Source of the DNA: Paracidovorax wautersii
GTDB taxonomy: Bacteria; Pseudomonadota; Gammaproteobacteria; Burkholderiales; Burkholderiaceae_C
Assembly (NCBI GenBank): GCA_009912175.1
Contig: WNDQ01000027.1
Span: 1-49,973 of the forward strand
DNA: 49,973 nucleotides
Direction: 5' to 3'
The translations under genes were made by a program, and so were the position numbers. Each line of letters begins with the position of its first letter. Position 1 is the first letter of the stretch. A model generated the notes under the pieces. It had not been told where the DNA came from. It saw only the letters and a program-made list of their open reading frames with translations, and did not search any database. This document shows positions 38,800 through 48,127 of this stretch, one piece after another.

Positions 38800-39672
38800 A
38801 TGAATCAACGCAAGGAATCATCGGGCCACTGGTGGGTCGCGCTCGTGGTCGTCGGGCTGCTGCTGGCCGGCGGCTATTACTGGCTGTTCCTGCGCGAGGT
38901 GCCGGAGCCCGCGCCCACGGCCGTTTCGGCCCCCGAAGCGGCGCCCGAGCCGGCGCCCTCCGCATCGCTGCCTTCGGCGCCCGCCTATCCCGTGGCCCCC
39001 GAGGAGGCCGCCCCCGATCCGGCCGCCAAGCCGCTGCCAGGTGATGCGCGCGGCGCCGAATCCTATTTCAGCGGCGAACTGGGCCGGCTGCTGGCCGGCT
39101 CGCCCCTGCTGGGCTGGCTGCACCTGGACGACTTCGCGCGGCGCGTGGTGGCCACGGTGGACAACCTGCCGGGCCGCCACGTCGCGCCCATGGTCTGGCC
39201 CGTGCAGTCCACGCCCGAGCGCCTGGCCGTGGCCGAGCACGACGGCAAGACCACACTCGACGCCCGCAACGCCGAGCGCTACCGGCCGCTGGTGCAGGCC
39301 TTCGCCGCCGTCGACACGGCCCGCGCGGTGGCGCTGTACCGGCGCGCCTATCCGCTGTTCCAGAAGGCCTATGAAGACCTGGGCTACCCCGGCCGCTACT
39401 TCAACGACCGGCTGGTGCAGGTGATCGACCACCTGCTGGCCACGCCTGATCTGCCCGACCCGATCGCCGTGGTGCTGCCGCCCATCAACCCGGCCGATGG
39501 CGCCAGCGCCCCGCAGCGCCCCTGGGTGCGCTACGAGTTCGCCGACCCGACGCTGGAAAAACTCTCGTCCGGCCAGAAGATCATGCTGCGCATGGGCGCG
39601 GCCAACCGCACCGTGGTCAAGGCCAAGCTGCGCGAGTGGCGCACAGCGGTGACCGCCACGGCGCCGCGCTGA
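38800..39672 (+). CDS. DUF3014 domain protein
   Basis: The protein is 290 residues with a strong AAGGAGAGG site before the ATG. An N-terminal membrane anchor (WWVALVVVGLLLAGGYYWLFL, about 11-31) is followed by a Pro/Ala linker (about 35-80) and a soluble domain (about 85-285). That domain contains LLGWLHLDDFARRVVATVDNLPGRHVAP and WVRYEFADPTLEKLSSGQKIMLRMGAANRTVVKAKLREWR, as in DUF3014 proteins. The bulk should lie in the periplasm. The function is unknown. Confidence 0.88.
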   Translation: MNQRKESSGHWWVALVVVGLLLAGGYYWLFLREVPEPAPTAVSAPEAAPEPAPSASLPSAPAYPVAPEEAAPDPAAKPLPGDARGAESYFSGELGRLLAGSPLLGWLHLDDFARRVVATVDNLPGRHVAPMVWPVQSTPERLAVAEHDGKTTLDARNAERYRPLVQAFAAVDTARAVALYRRAYPLFQKAYEDLGYPGRYFNDRLVQVIDHLLATPDLPDPIAVVLPPINPADGASAPQRPWVRYEFADPTLEKLSSGQKIMLRMGAANRTVVKAKLREWRTAVTATAPR

Positions 39673-39733
39673 GATTGACCTCATACGCCCGGCCTTATAG
39701 AGACCCGGACCGCTTGCGCTAAGCTCGCCGCCC

Positions 39734-41005
39734 ATGAAAGCCTATCGCGCCGCCCTGCTGCGTTTCGACGCCAACCGCCAGCCCCTGTACGACACCAACG
39801 GCCTGCTGGTGGTGGGCGACGACGGGCGCATTGCCGACGTGGGCAACTGGCAGGCGCTGCGCGAGCGCTACGCGCAGGTGCCCACCGAGCACCTGCCCGG
39901 CCGCATCCTGGCGCCGGGTTTTGTGGACATGCACATCCACTACCCGCAGACCGACGTGATCGGCTCGCCCGCCGACGGCCTGCTGCCCTGGCTGCAGAAC
40001 TACACCTTCCCACACGAAAGCCGCTTCGCCGACGCCCAGCACGCGGGCGAGGCGGCCGACTTCTTCATCGAGGAACTGCTGCGCAATGGCGTGACCAGTG
40101 CGCTGGTGTTCTCGACCTCGCACGTGGCGTCGGTCGACGCGCTCTTTTCCCTGGCCGAGATGCGCGGCCTGCGGCTGATCACCGGCAAGTGCCTGCAGGA
40201 CCGCTTCTGCCCCGAAGGCGTGCTTGACGACACCGAGCAGGGCTTGCGCGATTCCGAGACGCTGATCCAGCGCTGGCACGGGCGCGGGCGCCTGGGCTAC
40301 GCCATCACGCCGCGTTTTGCGCCCACCAGCACCGACGCGCAACTGGCCGGCGCGGGCGAGCTGGCGCGCCAGTACCCCGACGTCTGGATCCAGTCGCACG
40401 TGGCCGAGAACCTGGCCGAGGTGCGCTGGGTGGCCGAGCTGTTCCCGCAGGCGCGCAGCTACCTGAGCGTCTACGACGATTTCGGCCTGATGCGCGAGCG
40501 CGCGGTGTACGCGCACTGCATTCATTTCGACGACACCGACCGCGCGCTCATGCGCGACAAACGCACGGCCGCAGCCGTCTGCCCGACGAGCAACCTGTTT
40601 CTGGGCAGTGGATTCTTCGATTACGACGCACTGGCGCGCCAGCCCTTCCTGCACGGCCTGGCCAGCGACGTGGGCGGTGGCACCAGCTTCAGTCCTTTTC
40701 ACACCATGCTGGCGGCCTACTACGCGGGCCGCGAGGGCCTGACCAAGGGCGGCCTGAGCCTGCCCCCGGCCGAGCTGTGGTGGCAGCACACGGCAGGCGC
40801 GGCCCAGGCGCTGGGCCTGGGCGGTGTGGTGGGCAATCTGGCGGTGGGCTGCGAGGCCGATTTCATCGTGCTCGACCCGGCCGCCACGCCGCTGCTGGCG
40901 CGCCGCACGGGCCAGGCCTCGAACCTGGACGAGCTGCTGTTCGCCATGATCGTGCTGGGCGACGACCGGCTGGTCGAACGCACCGTGATCGCCCAGGTGG
41001 CCTGA
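39734..41005 (+). CDS. guaD: Guanine deaminase
   Basis: The protein is 423 residues. It deaminates guanine to xanthine in purine salvage and catabolism. Amidohydrolase-fold zinc ligands are visible: [34 protein letters not shown] (HxH motif), [27 protein letters not shown] and [15 protein letters not shown] (Asp). The segment [13 protein letters not shown] is typical of GuaD. It lies alone between DUF3014 and dcd. Confidence 0.95.
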   Translation: MKAYRAALLRFDANRQPLYDTNGLLVVGDDGRIADVGNWQALRERYAQVPTEHLPGRILAPGFVDMHIHYPQTDVIGSPADGLLPWLQNYTFPHESRFADAQHAGEAADFFIEELLRNGVTSALVFSTSHVASVDALFSLAEMRGLRLITGKCLQDRFCPEGVLDDTEQGLRDSETLIQRWHGRGRLGYAITPRFAPTSTDAQLAGAGELARQYPDVWIQSHVAENLAEVRWVAELFPQARSYLSVYDDFGLMRERAVYAHCIHFDDTDRALMRDKRTAAAVCPTSNLFLGSGFFDYDALARQPFLHGLASDVGGGTSFSPFHTMLAAYYAGREGLTKGGLSLPPAELWWQHTAGAAQALGLGGVVGNLAVGCEADFIVLDPAATPLLARRTGQASNLDELLFAMIVLGDDRLVERTVIAQVA

Positions 41006-41076
41006 GCGCGCGGGGCATCCTGGGGCGGGAGCGCCGCTCGCATCTAAAATGCGCGGCAATCCTAGGAATCCCCAGC

Positions 41077-41646
41077 ATGAGCATCAAGAGCGACAAGTGG
41101 ATCCGCCGCATGGCGGAAAACGAGGGCATGATCGACCCCTTCGAGCCCGGCCAGATCCGCACCAACGCCGACGGCCACAAGATCGTGAGCTATGGCACCA
41201 GCAGCTACGGTTACGACATCCGCTGCGCGCCTGAATTCAAGATCTTCACCAACATCCACAGCACGGTGGTGGACCCGAAGAACTTCGACGAGAAGAGCTT
41301 CGTCGATTTCCACGGCGACTCCTGCATCATCCCGCCCAACAGCTTCGCGCTGGCGCGCACGGTCGAGTACTTCCGCATTCCGCGCAACGTGCTGACCATC
41401 TGCCTGGGCAAGAGTACCTATGCGCGCTGCGGCATCATCGTCAACGTCACGCCTTTCGAGCCCGAATGGGAAGGCTATGTGACGCTGGAGTTCAGCAACA
41501 CCACGCCGCTGCCGGCCAAGATCTACGCGGGCGAAGGCTGCGCGCAGGTGCTGTTTTTCGAGAGCGACGAGGTGTGCGAGGTCAGCTACAAGGACCGGGG
41601 CGGCAAGTACCAGGGCCAGCATGGGGTGACGCTGCCCAAGACCTGA
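41077..41646 (+). CDS. dcd: dCTP deaminase
   Basis: The protein is 189 residues from the ATG at 41077. It converts dCTP to dUTP, feeding dTMP synthesis. It is recognised by [48 protein letters not shown], the catalytic region ILARTVEYF-like [25 protein letters not shown] and the C-terminal [14 protein letters not shown]. It has the usual length for proteobacteria. Confidence 0.97.
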   Translation: MSIKSDKWIRRMAENEGMIDPFEPGQIRTNADGHKIVSYGTSSYGYDIRCAPEFKIFTNIHSTVVDPKNFDEKSFVDFHGDSCIIPPNSFALARTVEYFRIPRNVLTICLGKSTYARCGIIVNVTPFEPEWEGYVTLEFSNTTPLPAKIYAGEGCAQVLFFESDEVCEVSYKDRGGKYQGQHGVTLPKT

Positions 41647-41926
41647 ACACGCTTGTGCGTGTGGGCTGAGCGGCCTGCGGTGCGGTGGTGCCGAGGCTCC
41701 CAGCCCCGGCCCGCAGCCTCTACGCCTGGGGCTGCAGGCGGCATCGCGTGGTCAAGCAAGAGCCCATCCCAGTGACAGCGTGGACGGGCTTGGCCCGGCC
41801 GGTGCTGTCGCCCCCCAGTGGGGGCTGAGGTCAGCGGCTCCAAGTCTGCCTGCGCAGACTTGGACGGACCAAAGAGCCCCGGCCTCTGGCCGGGAGCGCC
41901 GGGTATACAGGCGCTTCGGGGGGCGT
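41647..41926. other. Intergenic region with inverted repeats between dcd and gabD
   Basis: 280 bases between convergent genes. It contains GTCGCCCCCCAGTGGGGGCT-type GC repeats and a perfect hairpin at 41840-41863 (CCAAGTCTGC-CTGC-GCAGACTTGG). No T-run terminator is clear. Similar GC-rich intergenic repeats are common in Comamonadaceae; no gene is seen. Confidence 0.5.
41840..41863. repeat. Perfect 10-base inverted repeat
   Basis: CCAAGTCTGC and GCAGACTTGG around a CTGC loop, between the ends of dcd and gabD. It may act as a mRNA 3' hairpin for either gene. Confidence 0.6.
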
Positions 41927-43402
41927 CTAAATGTCACCCATCATGGCCACGAGCTTGATTTCCACGTACTCGTCGATGCCGTGGTGCGAGCCCTCGCGGC
42001 CCAGGCCTGATTGTTTGACACCGCCGAAGGGTGCTTCGATGGTCGAGATCATGCCGGTGTTGACGCCCACCATGCCGTATTCCAGCGCTTCGGCCACACG
42101 CCAGACGCGGCCGATGTCGCGGCTGTAGAAGTAGGCGGCCAGGCCGTAGATGGTGTCGTTGGCCAGGCGGATCACGTCGGCCTCGTCCTTGAACTTGATG
42201 ACCGAGGCCACCGGGCCGAAGGTTTCTTCCTGCGCGCACAGCATGTCGCTGGTCACGTCGGCCAGCACCGTGGCCTGGAAGAACTGGCCGCTGATGCGCG
42301 TGCCGCCGGCCAGCACACGTGCGCCGCGCGACTGCGCGTCGGCCACGTGGCGCTCGACCTTCTCGACGGCCGACGGCTCGATCAGCGGGCCCACCGCGAC
42401 GCCGGCATCAAAGCCGTTGCCGACCTTGATCTCCTTGGACTTCTCGGCCAGGCGCGCCACGAACTGCTCGTAGATGCCTTCCTGCACGTAGAAGCGGTTG
42501 GCCGCCACGCAGACCTGGCCGGCGTTGCGGTACTTGGCCGAAAGCGCGCCCTTGACGGCGGAGTCGAGGTCGGCGTCGTCGAACACCACAAAGGGCGCGT
42601 TGCCGCCCAACTCCAGCGACAGCTTCTTGATCGTGTCGGCGCTTTGTTTCATGAGGATGCGGCCGACTTCGGTCGAGCCGGTGAAGCTCAGGTGGCGCAC
42701 CACGGGCGAGTCGGTCAGCACCTTGCCCACGGCGATGGACTGGTCGGCATCGGCCGACAGCACGTTCAGCACGCCCGCCGGAATGCCCGCGCGCACGGCC
42801 AGTTCAGCCACGGCCAGCGCGGTCAGCGGGGTTTGCTCGGCGGGCTTGATGACGACGGTGCAACCGGCGGCCAGCGCCGGGGCCACCTTGCGCGTGATCA
42901 TGGCCAGCGGGAAGTTCCACGGCGTGATCGCCGCGCATACGCCGATGGGCTGCTTGATGACGACCAGGCGGCGGCCGTTGTCGGTGGACGGCACGGTTTC
43001 GCCGTAGAGGCGGCGGCCTTCCTCGGCAAACCACTCGACGAAGCCGGCGGAGTAGGCGACTTCGCCCTTGGCCTCGGGGAAGGGCTTGCCTTGTTCGGCC
43101 GTCATGATGCGGGCCAGGTCGTCGGTGTGGGCCAGGATCAGGTCGTACCACTTGCGCAGGATCAGGCTGCGCTCGCGGGCCGTCTTGTTGCGCCAGGCGG
43201 GCCAGGCCTTGTCGGCGGCGGCAACGGCGGCTTCGGCTTCAGCGGGACCGGCGTTGGCCACGTCGGCCAGCTTCAGGCCGGTGGCGGGGTCGATCACGTC
43301 GAACTGGGCCGTGGTCTGGACCCATTGGCCATCGATCAGGCTGCCGGTCTTGAGCAGGTCGGGGTCGTTGAGCAGGGCGAGGGGAGAGGTCTTGGTGTCC
43401 AT
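41927..43402 (-). CDS. gabD: Succinate-semialdehyde dehydrogenase (NAD(P)+)
   Basis: The protein is 491 residues from the ATG at 43402; the longer frame to 44512 runs antisense through the IclR gene and is rejected. It oxidises succinate semialdehyde (and possibly glutarate semialdehyde) to the acid. ALDH features: [47 protein letters not shown], the catalytic Glu in [18 protein letters not shown] and the catalytic Cys in [15 protein letters not shown]. The ending [29 protein letters not shown] is typical of GabD. It is divergent from an IclR regulator, which probably controls it. Confidence 0.92.
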   Translation of the reverse strand: MDTKTSPLALLNDPDLLKTGSLIDGQWVQTTAQFDVIDPATGLKLADVANAGPAEAEAAVAAADKAWPAWRNKTARERSLILRKWYDLILAHTDDLARIMTAEQGKPFPEAKGEVAYSAGFVEWFAEEGRRLYGETVPSTDNGRRLVVIKQPIGVCAAITPWNFPLAMITRKVAPALAAGCTVVIKPAEQTPLTALAVAELAVRAGIPAGVLNVLSADADQSIAVGKVLTDSPVVRHLSFTGSTEVGRILMKQSADTIKKLSLELGGNAPFVVFDDADLDSAVKGALSAKYRNAGQVCVAANRFYVQEGIYEQFVARLAEKSKEIKVGNGFDAGVAVGPLIEPSAVEKVERHVADAQSRGARVLAGGTRISGQFFQATVLADVTSDMLCAQEETFGPVASVIKFKDEADVIRLANDTIYGLAAYFYSRDIGRVWRVAEALEYGMVGVNTGMISTIEAPFGGVKQSGLGREGSHHGIDEYVEIKLVAMMGDI

Positions 43403-43580
43403 GGGGCAAAGGATGAGAGAGGAAGAAGGAGGGCGGGGCGCGTGGGCGTGGAAAAAGTGCATCACACGCTCTAGATGGGTCAGTCTATTCAAAACCGGAA
43501 AGCCGTGCTGGCGGCTCGGGTGGCGGGCTGTTCGGTGCCTGGTGGGGCCGGTTCGATGGCTGTGGCTTTGTTTGTAGGAG

Positions 43581-43595
43581 AATCGATTGTCGATT
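43581..43595. promoter_or_regulatory. Palindrome between gabD and IclR gene
   Basis: AATCGA-TTG-TCGATT, six-base perfect arms, 15-29 bases upstream of the IclR start and in the shared control region with gabD. It is a candidate operator for the adjacent IclR protein. Confidence 0.5.
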
Positions 43596-43609
43596 TCTTC
43601 ATATAGATA

Positions 43610-44416
43610 ATGAAAACAGCCGAAGCCGTGGTGACCGATGCCGCTCCTGTCGCCGACCACTTGTTCAACCAATCGCTCGAAAAGGGACTGGCCGTGCTTT
43701 GCGCTTTCGATGCCGCGCACCGCACGCTGACCCTGGCCGAGCTGGCGGCGTTGACCGGCATGAGCAAGGCCTCGGCCCAGCGCACCGTCCACACGCTGCA
43801 GGTGCTGGGTTATGTGGGCAAGCATCCCCAGACGCGGCGTTTTCAACTGCTGCCCAAGGTGATGGACCTGGGCTTCAATTACGTGGCAGGCCATCCGCTG
43901 ATCCAGGCCGCGCACCCGTACATGGCGCAGCTCGCCAACGCGAGCGGCGAGACCGCGAGCCTGACCGAGCCGGTCGGGTCGGACATGGTGTATGTCTCGC
44001 AGCTGCTGACCGCCAAGTTCATCCCCATGCTCACGCCCGTGGGCATGCGCATTCCGATGTACTGCACCAGCTCGGGCCGGGCCTATCTCAGCCGCCTGCC
44101 GGACGACGAAGTGCGGGCCTTGCTGCGGCAGTCGCCGCGTCCGGCCCGCACGCCCCACACGTTGACGGACGAGGGCGCCATCCTGGCTGCCGTTGCCGAC
44201 TGCCGCCGTGTCGGCTATGCCGTCAATTGCGAGGAGCTGTTCCTGGGCGATATGGGCATTGCCGCGCCCGTGGTCAGCCGGCGTGGGCAGGTGTTGGGCG
44301 CCATCCACGTGTCGCCGCCGACCAGCCGCTGGACGATGGACGAGGCGCGCCAGCGGCTGGCGCCCATGGTGCTGGAATGCGCGCGGGCGATCTCGGACGC
44401 GGTGGGCAGCCTGTAG
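43610..44416 (+). CDS. IclR-family transcriptional regulator (beside gabD)
   Basis: The protein is 268 residues. The winged helix-turn-helix lies at LTLAELAALTGMSKASAQRTVHTLQVLGYVGKH (about 40-72). The effector domain (about 85-265) includes GETASLTEPVGSDMVYVSQLLT and the conserved GDMGIAAPVVSRRGQVLGAIHVS. It is transcribed away from gabD, with 207 bases between the start codons. Control of gabD is inferred from position. It meets the GntR gene tail to tail, 34 bases apart. Confidence 0.93.
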   Translation: MKTAEAVVTDAAPVADHLFNQSLEKGLAVLCAFDAAHRTLTLAELAALTGMSKASAQRTVHTLQVLGYVGKHPQTRRFQLLPKVMDLGFNYVAGHPLIQAAHPYMAQLANASGETASLTEPVGSDMVYVSQLLTAKFIPMLTPVGMRIPMYCTSSGRAYLSRLPDDEVRALLRQSPRPARTPHTLTDEGAILAAVADCRRVGYAVNCEELFLGDMGIAAPVVSRRGQVLGAIHVSPPTSRWTMDEARQRLAPMVLECARAISDAVGSL

Positions 44417-44450
44417 CGCACCTCGGCGCGGTCGGCCGTCGCGATGCCCG

Positions 44451-45242
44451 TCAGCCCAGCCCCAGCATGGCCTTGAGGCCATGGTCGGCCGCCGGGCCGT
44501 TGAGGCCGACATGGCGTTCGAGGTCTTCCAGGTGCCGGGCCATCAGGCGGGCCGCGCCGTCGCCGTCGCCGCGCGCCAGGCAGTCCACGATCTGGTCGTG
44601 CTCGTGGTGCTCGCAGGCGGCGTTGCCGGGGGGCTGGTAGAGCGCGACGATGAGCGAGCAGCGCGAGACCATCTCGACCAGATAGCGCTGCAGGATGGGG
44701 TTGCGCGCCAGTTCGCCGATCTTGAGGTGGAAGCTGCTGGCCAGCCGCGCCCAGGCCGGCTGGTTGAAGCGGTGCATCACGTCGTGCTCGGCCTTGAGCT
44801 GCTGGCGCAGGGCGGCGATGTCCTCGGGCGTCACGCGTTGCGCGGCCAGCCGCACCAGCGTGTCTTCCAGGCCGCGCCGCGCCTCGAAGATGTGGTGGGT
44901 TTCCTCGGGGGTCGGCACGGCGACGATGGCGCCGCGATTGGGGCGCAACTGAACCACGTGGTCGTGCGCCAGCCGCTGCAGTGCCAGCCGCACGGTGGCG
45001 CGTGTGGTGCCGAACAGCTCGCACAGCTTGGCCTCGGGCAGCTTGGTGCCGGGTGCCAGGCGCTGGTCCATGATGCTGTCGAACACGGTGCGGTAGATGC
45101 GTGCCTCGATGCTGTCGTCATCGTTGGCGCCCGCTTCGGCGGTGGCCAGGGCGACGTTCGCGTGCGCCACGCCGTTGGCCTCGGGTTGGGCCGCGGGACG
45201 TTGGCGGCGGGATGGAGCGGGGGATAGCGGCTTGCCGGTCAT
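44451..45242 (-). CDS. GntR-family regulator, FCD subfamily (catabolic island 2)
   Basis: The protein is 263 residues from the ATG at 45242. The N-terminal GntR helix-turn-helix is RIYRTVFDSIMDQRLAPGTKLPEAKLCELFGTTRATVRLALQRLAHDHVVQLRPNRGAIVAVP (about 48-110). The all-helical FCD effector domain follows (ETHHIFEARRGLEDTLVRLAA, FHLKIGELARNPIL, EHHEHDQIVDCLARGDGDGAARLMARHLEDLE), with histidines that bind a metal in known members. It is the last gene of the amidase operon. The matching palindrome AAATTGTCGACAATTT lies in the divergent promoter region at 48011-48026. Confidence 0.93.
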   Translation of the reverse strand: MTGKPLSPAPSRRQRPAAQPEANGVAHANVALATAEAGANDDDSIEARIYRTVFDSIMDQRLAPGTKLPEAKLCELFGTTRATVRLALQRLAHDHVVQLRPNRGAIVAVPTPEETHHIFEARRGLEDTLVRLAAQRVTPEDIAALRQQLKAEHDVMHRFNQPAWARLASSFHLKIGELARNPILQRYLVEMVSRCSLIVALYQPPGNAACEHHEHDQIVDCLARGDGDGAARLMARHLEDLERHVGLNGPAADHGLKAMLGLG

Positions 45243-45306
45243 GATGGGCGCAAAGCTTACTCTGATCAGGCGGGGCGGGCGGCGCTCGCGGCCCCGCTGC
45301 ACGCGG

Positions 45307-46518
45307 CTACAACTGGCGCGCCACGCGCGTGGCCAGCCGGATCAGCGCCAGGTCGCTGCCCGCAGGGCCGAGCAGCGACACGCCCAGCGGCAGGCCGTCT
45401 GCGCCGTGCAGCGGAATGCTGACCTGCGGCAAGCCGGCCAGGCCGGCAATGCAGGTCATGCGCAGTGTGCGCACGCGCACCGCGTCGACCGCTTCGGGCA
45501 GGGCATCGCGCAGCGGCGCGGCGCTGGCGGCCGACGGCAGCACGGCCAGGCCGTCGCGGCCCAGCCAACTGCGGACCTGGGCGGCGATGCGGGCAGCGGC
45601 GGCGCGCGCGGCCTGAGCGGCCTCGGGGGTGATGGTGCTGGCATGGCGCCAGCGTGCGGCGATGGGCGGCGCAAAGCCGGGGTCGTTGTGGCTGATCCAG
45701 GCGCCGTGCGTGGCCCAGCCGTCGAAGGCCGAGGCGGTCACGTAGGTTTGCCGCCAGTCGTCCAGGGCACCGGGCTCGCCAGCTGCGCCAGACGCTTGCC
45801 AGGCGGTGGGCGCGCAGTTCAACTCTCGCGCCAGTGCCTGGGTCACTTGCTGCACAAGCGGGGCGAAGGCAACGTCGGCCTCGGCGCAGGCGTCTTCCAG
45901 AACAAAAAGGCGGCGGAAATCGCCGTCGTGCGTGGGCAGAAGGGTTGCGCCGACTTTCTCGAACGTGGCGGCGTCGTGCGCCAGCCAGGTGCAGGTGTCG
46001 AACAGCGGGTGCAAGGCCACCATGTGCTCACGCGAGAGCAGGCCGTGCGTGGTGCGCAGCCCCCACAGGCTGCAGTAGCTGGCCGGCACGCGCGTGGAGC
46101 CGCCGGTGTCGGTGCCCAGCGCAAAGTCCACCAGCCGCGCGGCCACGGCGGCGGCCGAGCCGCTCGACGATCCGCCCGTCACACGGCCGGGCGCGGCGGC
46201 ATTGAGCGGTGTGCCGTAGTGAATGTTGTCGCCCTGGATGCTGTAGGCCAGTTCGTCGGTCAGCACCTTGCCCATGAGCGAGGCGCCAGCGCCGAGCAGC
46301 CGGTCGACCAGCGGGCTGCTGGCCGTGGGAATCGGGTGGGACGCAAGCCACGCGGGGTTGCCGGCGCCGGTCGGGTGGCCGGCGACGTCGTACACGTCCT
46401 TGGCCGCGAAGCGCAGGCCGTCGAGCGCGCCGTGGGCGTGCGGCGCAATGACGAAGCGACCGTGCGGCACCCAGGCGCCCACGGTGTCGTCGATGGGGAA
46501 ATCATTCAAGTCGGTCAT
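45307..46518 (-). CDS. Amidase signature enzyme (AMI1-like)
   Basis: The protein is 403 residues from the ATG at 46518. The Ser-cisSer-Lys triad is complete: Lys40 in RFAAKDVYDVAG, the cis-Ser (Ser117) in TGGSSSGSAAAVAARLVDFALG and Ser141 in GTDTGGSTRVPASYC. The blocks GLRFAAKDVYDVAGHPTGAGNP, AYSIQGDNIHYGTPLNA and SIPLHGADGLPLGVSLLG resemble plant AMI1, which hydrolyses indole-3-acetamide and other amides. The substrate here is not known. It lies between the PuuE-like and GntR genes in the same operon. Confidence 0.9.
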   Translation of the reverse strand: MTDLNDFPIDDTVGAWVPHGRFVIAPHAHGALDGLRFAAKDVYDVAGHPTGAGNPAWLASHPIPTASSPLVDRLLGAGASLMGKVLTDELAYSIQGDNIHYGTPLNAAAPGRVTGGSSSGSAAAVAARLVDFALGTDTGGSTRVPASYCSLWGLRTTHGLLSREHMVALHPLFDTCTWLAHDAATFEKVGATLLPTHDGDFRRLFVLEDACAEADVAFAPLVQQVTQALARELNCAPTAWQASGAAGEPGALDDWRQTYVTASAFDGWATHGAWISHNDPGFAPPIAARWRHASTITPEAAQAARAAAARIAAQVRSWLGRDGLAVLPSAASAAPLRDALPEAVDAVRVRTLRMTCIAGLAGLPQVSIPLHGADGLPLGVSLLGPAGSDLALIRLATRVARQL

Positions 46519-46550
46519 GGCGTGGTTCAACAGGTCGTCGATCAAAAAGG

Positions 46551-47465
46551 TCAGGAGGGGCGGGCGGCCAGGGTGTCCTGCGCATGGCGGCAGATGGCGC
46601 CGGGCGTGGTCAGCCAGATCTCGCCCCGGTCGCGTGCGCGGGCCAGGTGTTCGAGCGCGCGGCGCAGGTGGCGCAGGCGGTAGGGCTGGCCGATGATGTA
46701 GGGGTGCAGCGCGATGCCCATGACCAGCGGCTGGCGTGCCGACTGGGCGAGCATCTCGTCGAGGTTGTCGATGGTCATCTGCGCGAAGTCAACTGCGCTC
46801 ATGCGGCGCGCAACGATGGCTGGGATGTCGTTGAGCTCCTGCGGGTAGGGCACGGACCACAGCACGCCGCCGTTGCGTGTGCGCATGGGCAGCGGCTGGT
46901 CGTCATGGCACCAGTTGAGGGTGTAGCGGTAGCCGGTCTCGGCCAGCAGGTCGGGCGTGAGCCGGCTCTCGGAGATCCAGGGCGAGAGCCAGCCCTGCGG
47001 GGCCACGCCGGTTTCGCGCGCGATGCGGTCGCGGCAGCGCGCGAGCAGGTGGCGCTCGGCGGCTTCGGGCCAGTCGCCTTGCCGCTCGGCATTGGTGTGG
47101 CCGTGGCCCACGATCTCGTCGCCACGCGCGGCGCAGGCCGCCAGCAGGTCGGGGCAGTGGTCGTAGAGCGCGGTGTTGACCAGCGCCGCGCCGGGCAGCG
47201 CCAGTTTGTCGAACAGGTCCAGGCAGCGCCAGGCGCCGACGCGGTTGCCGTATTCGCGCCAGGCGTAGTTCAGCACGTCGGGCTCGGGCGAGACCGGGCC
47301 GATGGCCGCGCCCAGCCCCTCGCCGAAAGCGAAGTGTTCGAGGTTCAAGCCCAGGTACACCGCCAGCCGCGCGCCGTTGGGCCAAGCGTAGTCCGGGCGC
47401 TGGCCGATGGGCTGGTAGTCGAAGCGGCCATGCGTGGGCAGCAAGCCGCCGTAAGCCGTGCTCAT
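46551..47465 (-). CDS. Polysaccharide deacetylase-fold hydrolase (PuuE allantoinase-like)
   Basis: The protein is 304 residues from the ATG at 47465. NodB-type barrel pieces are seen: ARLAVYLGLNLEHFAFGEG at the N-terminus, DEIVGHGHTNAERQG, GWLSPWISESRLTPDLLAETGYRYTLNWCHDDQPLPM and the C-terminal MGIALHPYIIGQPYRLRHLRRALEHL. The last segment and general layout resemble PuuE-type allantoinases and related C-N hydrolases rather than chitin deacetylases. The start overlaps the stop of the NTF2-like gene by four bases (ATGA), so translation is coupled. Confidence 0.85.
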   Translation of the reverse strand: MSTAYGGLLPTHGRFDYQPIGQRPDYAWPNGARLAVYLGLNLEHFAFGEGLGAAIGPVSPEPDVLNYAWREYGNRVGAWRCLDLFDKLALPGAALVNTALYDHCPDLLAACAARGDEIVGHGHTNAERQGDWPEAAERHLLARCRDRIARETGVAPQGWLSPWISESRLTPDLLAETGYRYTLNWCHDDQPLPMRTRNGGVLWSVPYPQELNDIPAIVARRMSAVDFAQMTIDNLDEMLAQSARQPLVMGIALHPYIIGQPYRLRHLRRALEHLARARDRGEIWLTTPGAICRHAQDTLAARPS

Positions 47466-47929
47466 GGCGTTGGCCCGCCGTTGCTGGCGCCTTGGCGGTC
47501 GAGCAGCCATTCGGCGCTGTCGTTCCACACGTCCATCTGCACGATCAGTCCATGGCGCACGACGTAGCGGTCGACGTAGCGGTTGCCTTCGAAGGGCGTG
47601 CCGTCGGGCCAGGCGCCGTGCAGGGTGCCCAGGCTGTAGACCACGGTTTCCTCGGGCGTGCCGCCGGCCACCACCTCGGTTCGTTCGATGCGTTTCTTGA
47701 CCCAGGCGTAGCGGCTCGCATTGAAGGCCGCGCAGTCGGCCGGCGTCTTCATCGCGCGGCCGCCGGTGAAGCGGATGCGCAAGTCGTCCGAGATGAAGCC
47801 CCGCACGCCCTCGGGGTCCGGAATCATCAGGATGCGCAGGTATTCGTCGACCAGTTCGGCGGGGCCCAGGCCGTGGGCGGGCGCGGGGTCGTGGGGCGTT
47901 GCCGGGCCCCGATTCGATGCATGTTCCAT
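47462..47929 (-). CDS. NTF2/SnoaL-like small protein
   Basis: The protein is 155 residues from the ATG at 47929. LVDEYLRILMIPDPEGVRGFISDDLRIRFTGG at the N-terminus and VVYSLGTLHGAWPDGTPFEGNRYVDRYVVRHGLIVQMDVWNDSAEWLL at the C-terminus are typical of the NTF2-like cone fold. Such proteins are often isomerases, hydratases or cyclases of small catabolic intermediates. It is the first gene of the minus-strand operon of island 2, coupled to the PuuE-like gene. Confidence 0.85.
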   Translation of the reverse strand: MEHASNRGPATPHDPAPAHGLGPAELVDEYLRILMIPDPEGVRGFISDDLRIRFTGGRAMKTPADCAAFNASRYAWVKKRIERTEVVAGGTPEETVVYSLGTLHGAWPDGTPFEGNRYVDRYVVRHGLIVQMDVWNDSAEWLLDRQGASNGGPTP

Positions 47930-48010
47930 GATTTTTTCTCCGAAGTGGTGCAAGGCCGGGCACGGCGGCCCGTGGGGTGCACGGTTTTTGATGCGTGCAA
48001 ATGGTGTGCC

Positions 48011-48026
48011 AAATTGTCGACAATTT
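48011..48026. promoter_or_regulatory. Perfect palindrome AAATTGTCGACAATTT (GntR/FCD operator candidate)
   Basis: A 16-base perfect inverted repeat with TTGTCGACAA core, of the type bound by FCD-subfamily GntR proteins. It lies between the divergent NTF2-like operon and the livK-type gene. A related half-palindrome, AATTGTCGAC, starts at 48058. Confidence 0.7.
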
Positions 48027-48057
48027 ATTAATCAACGTGTTTTCAATAAATTTGATG

Positions 48058-48067
48058 AATTGTCGAC
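48058..48067. promoter_or_regulatory. Second GntR operator half-site
   Basis: AATTGTCGAC repeats the left arm and GTCGAC centre of the perfect palindrome 47 bases earlier; the right arm (TCTG) is degenerate. Two sites could give looping or separate control of the two divergent transcripts. Confidence 0.5.
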
Positions 48068-48127
48068 TCTGGCATGGCGATTGCGTGTGGAGCGCCATTC
48101 CCAACCTGGTTCACGAGGAGCGTTGCC

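Noticed and set aside
43403-44512. 370-codon N-terminal extension of gabD
   Set aside because: It would run antisense through a complete IclR gene; gabD begins at 43402 with normal family length.
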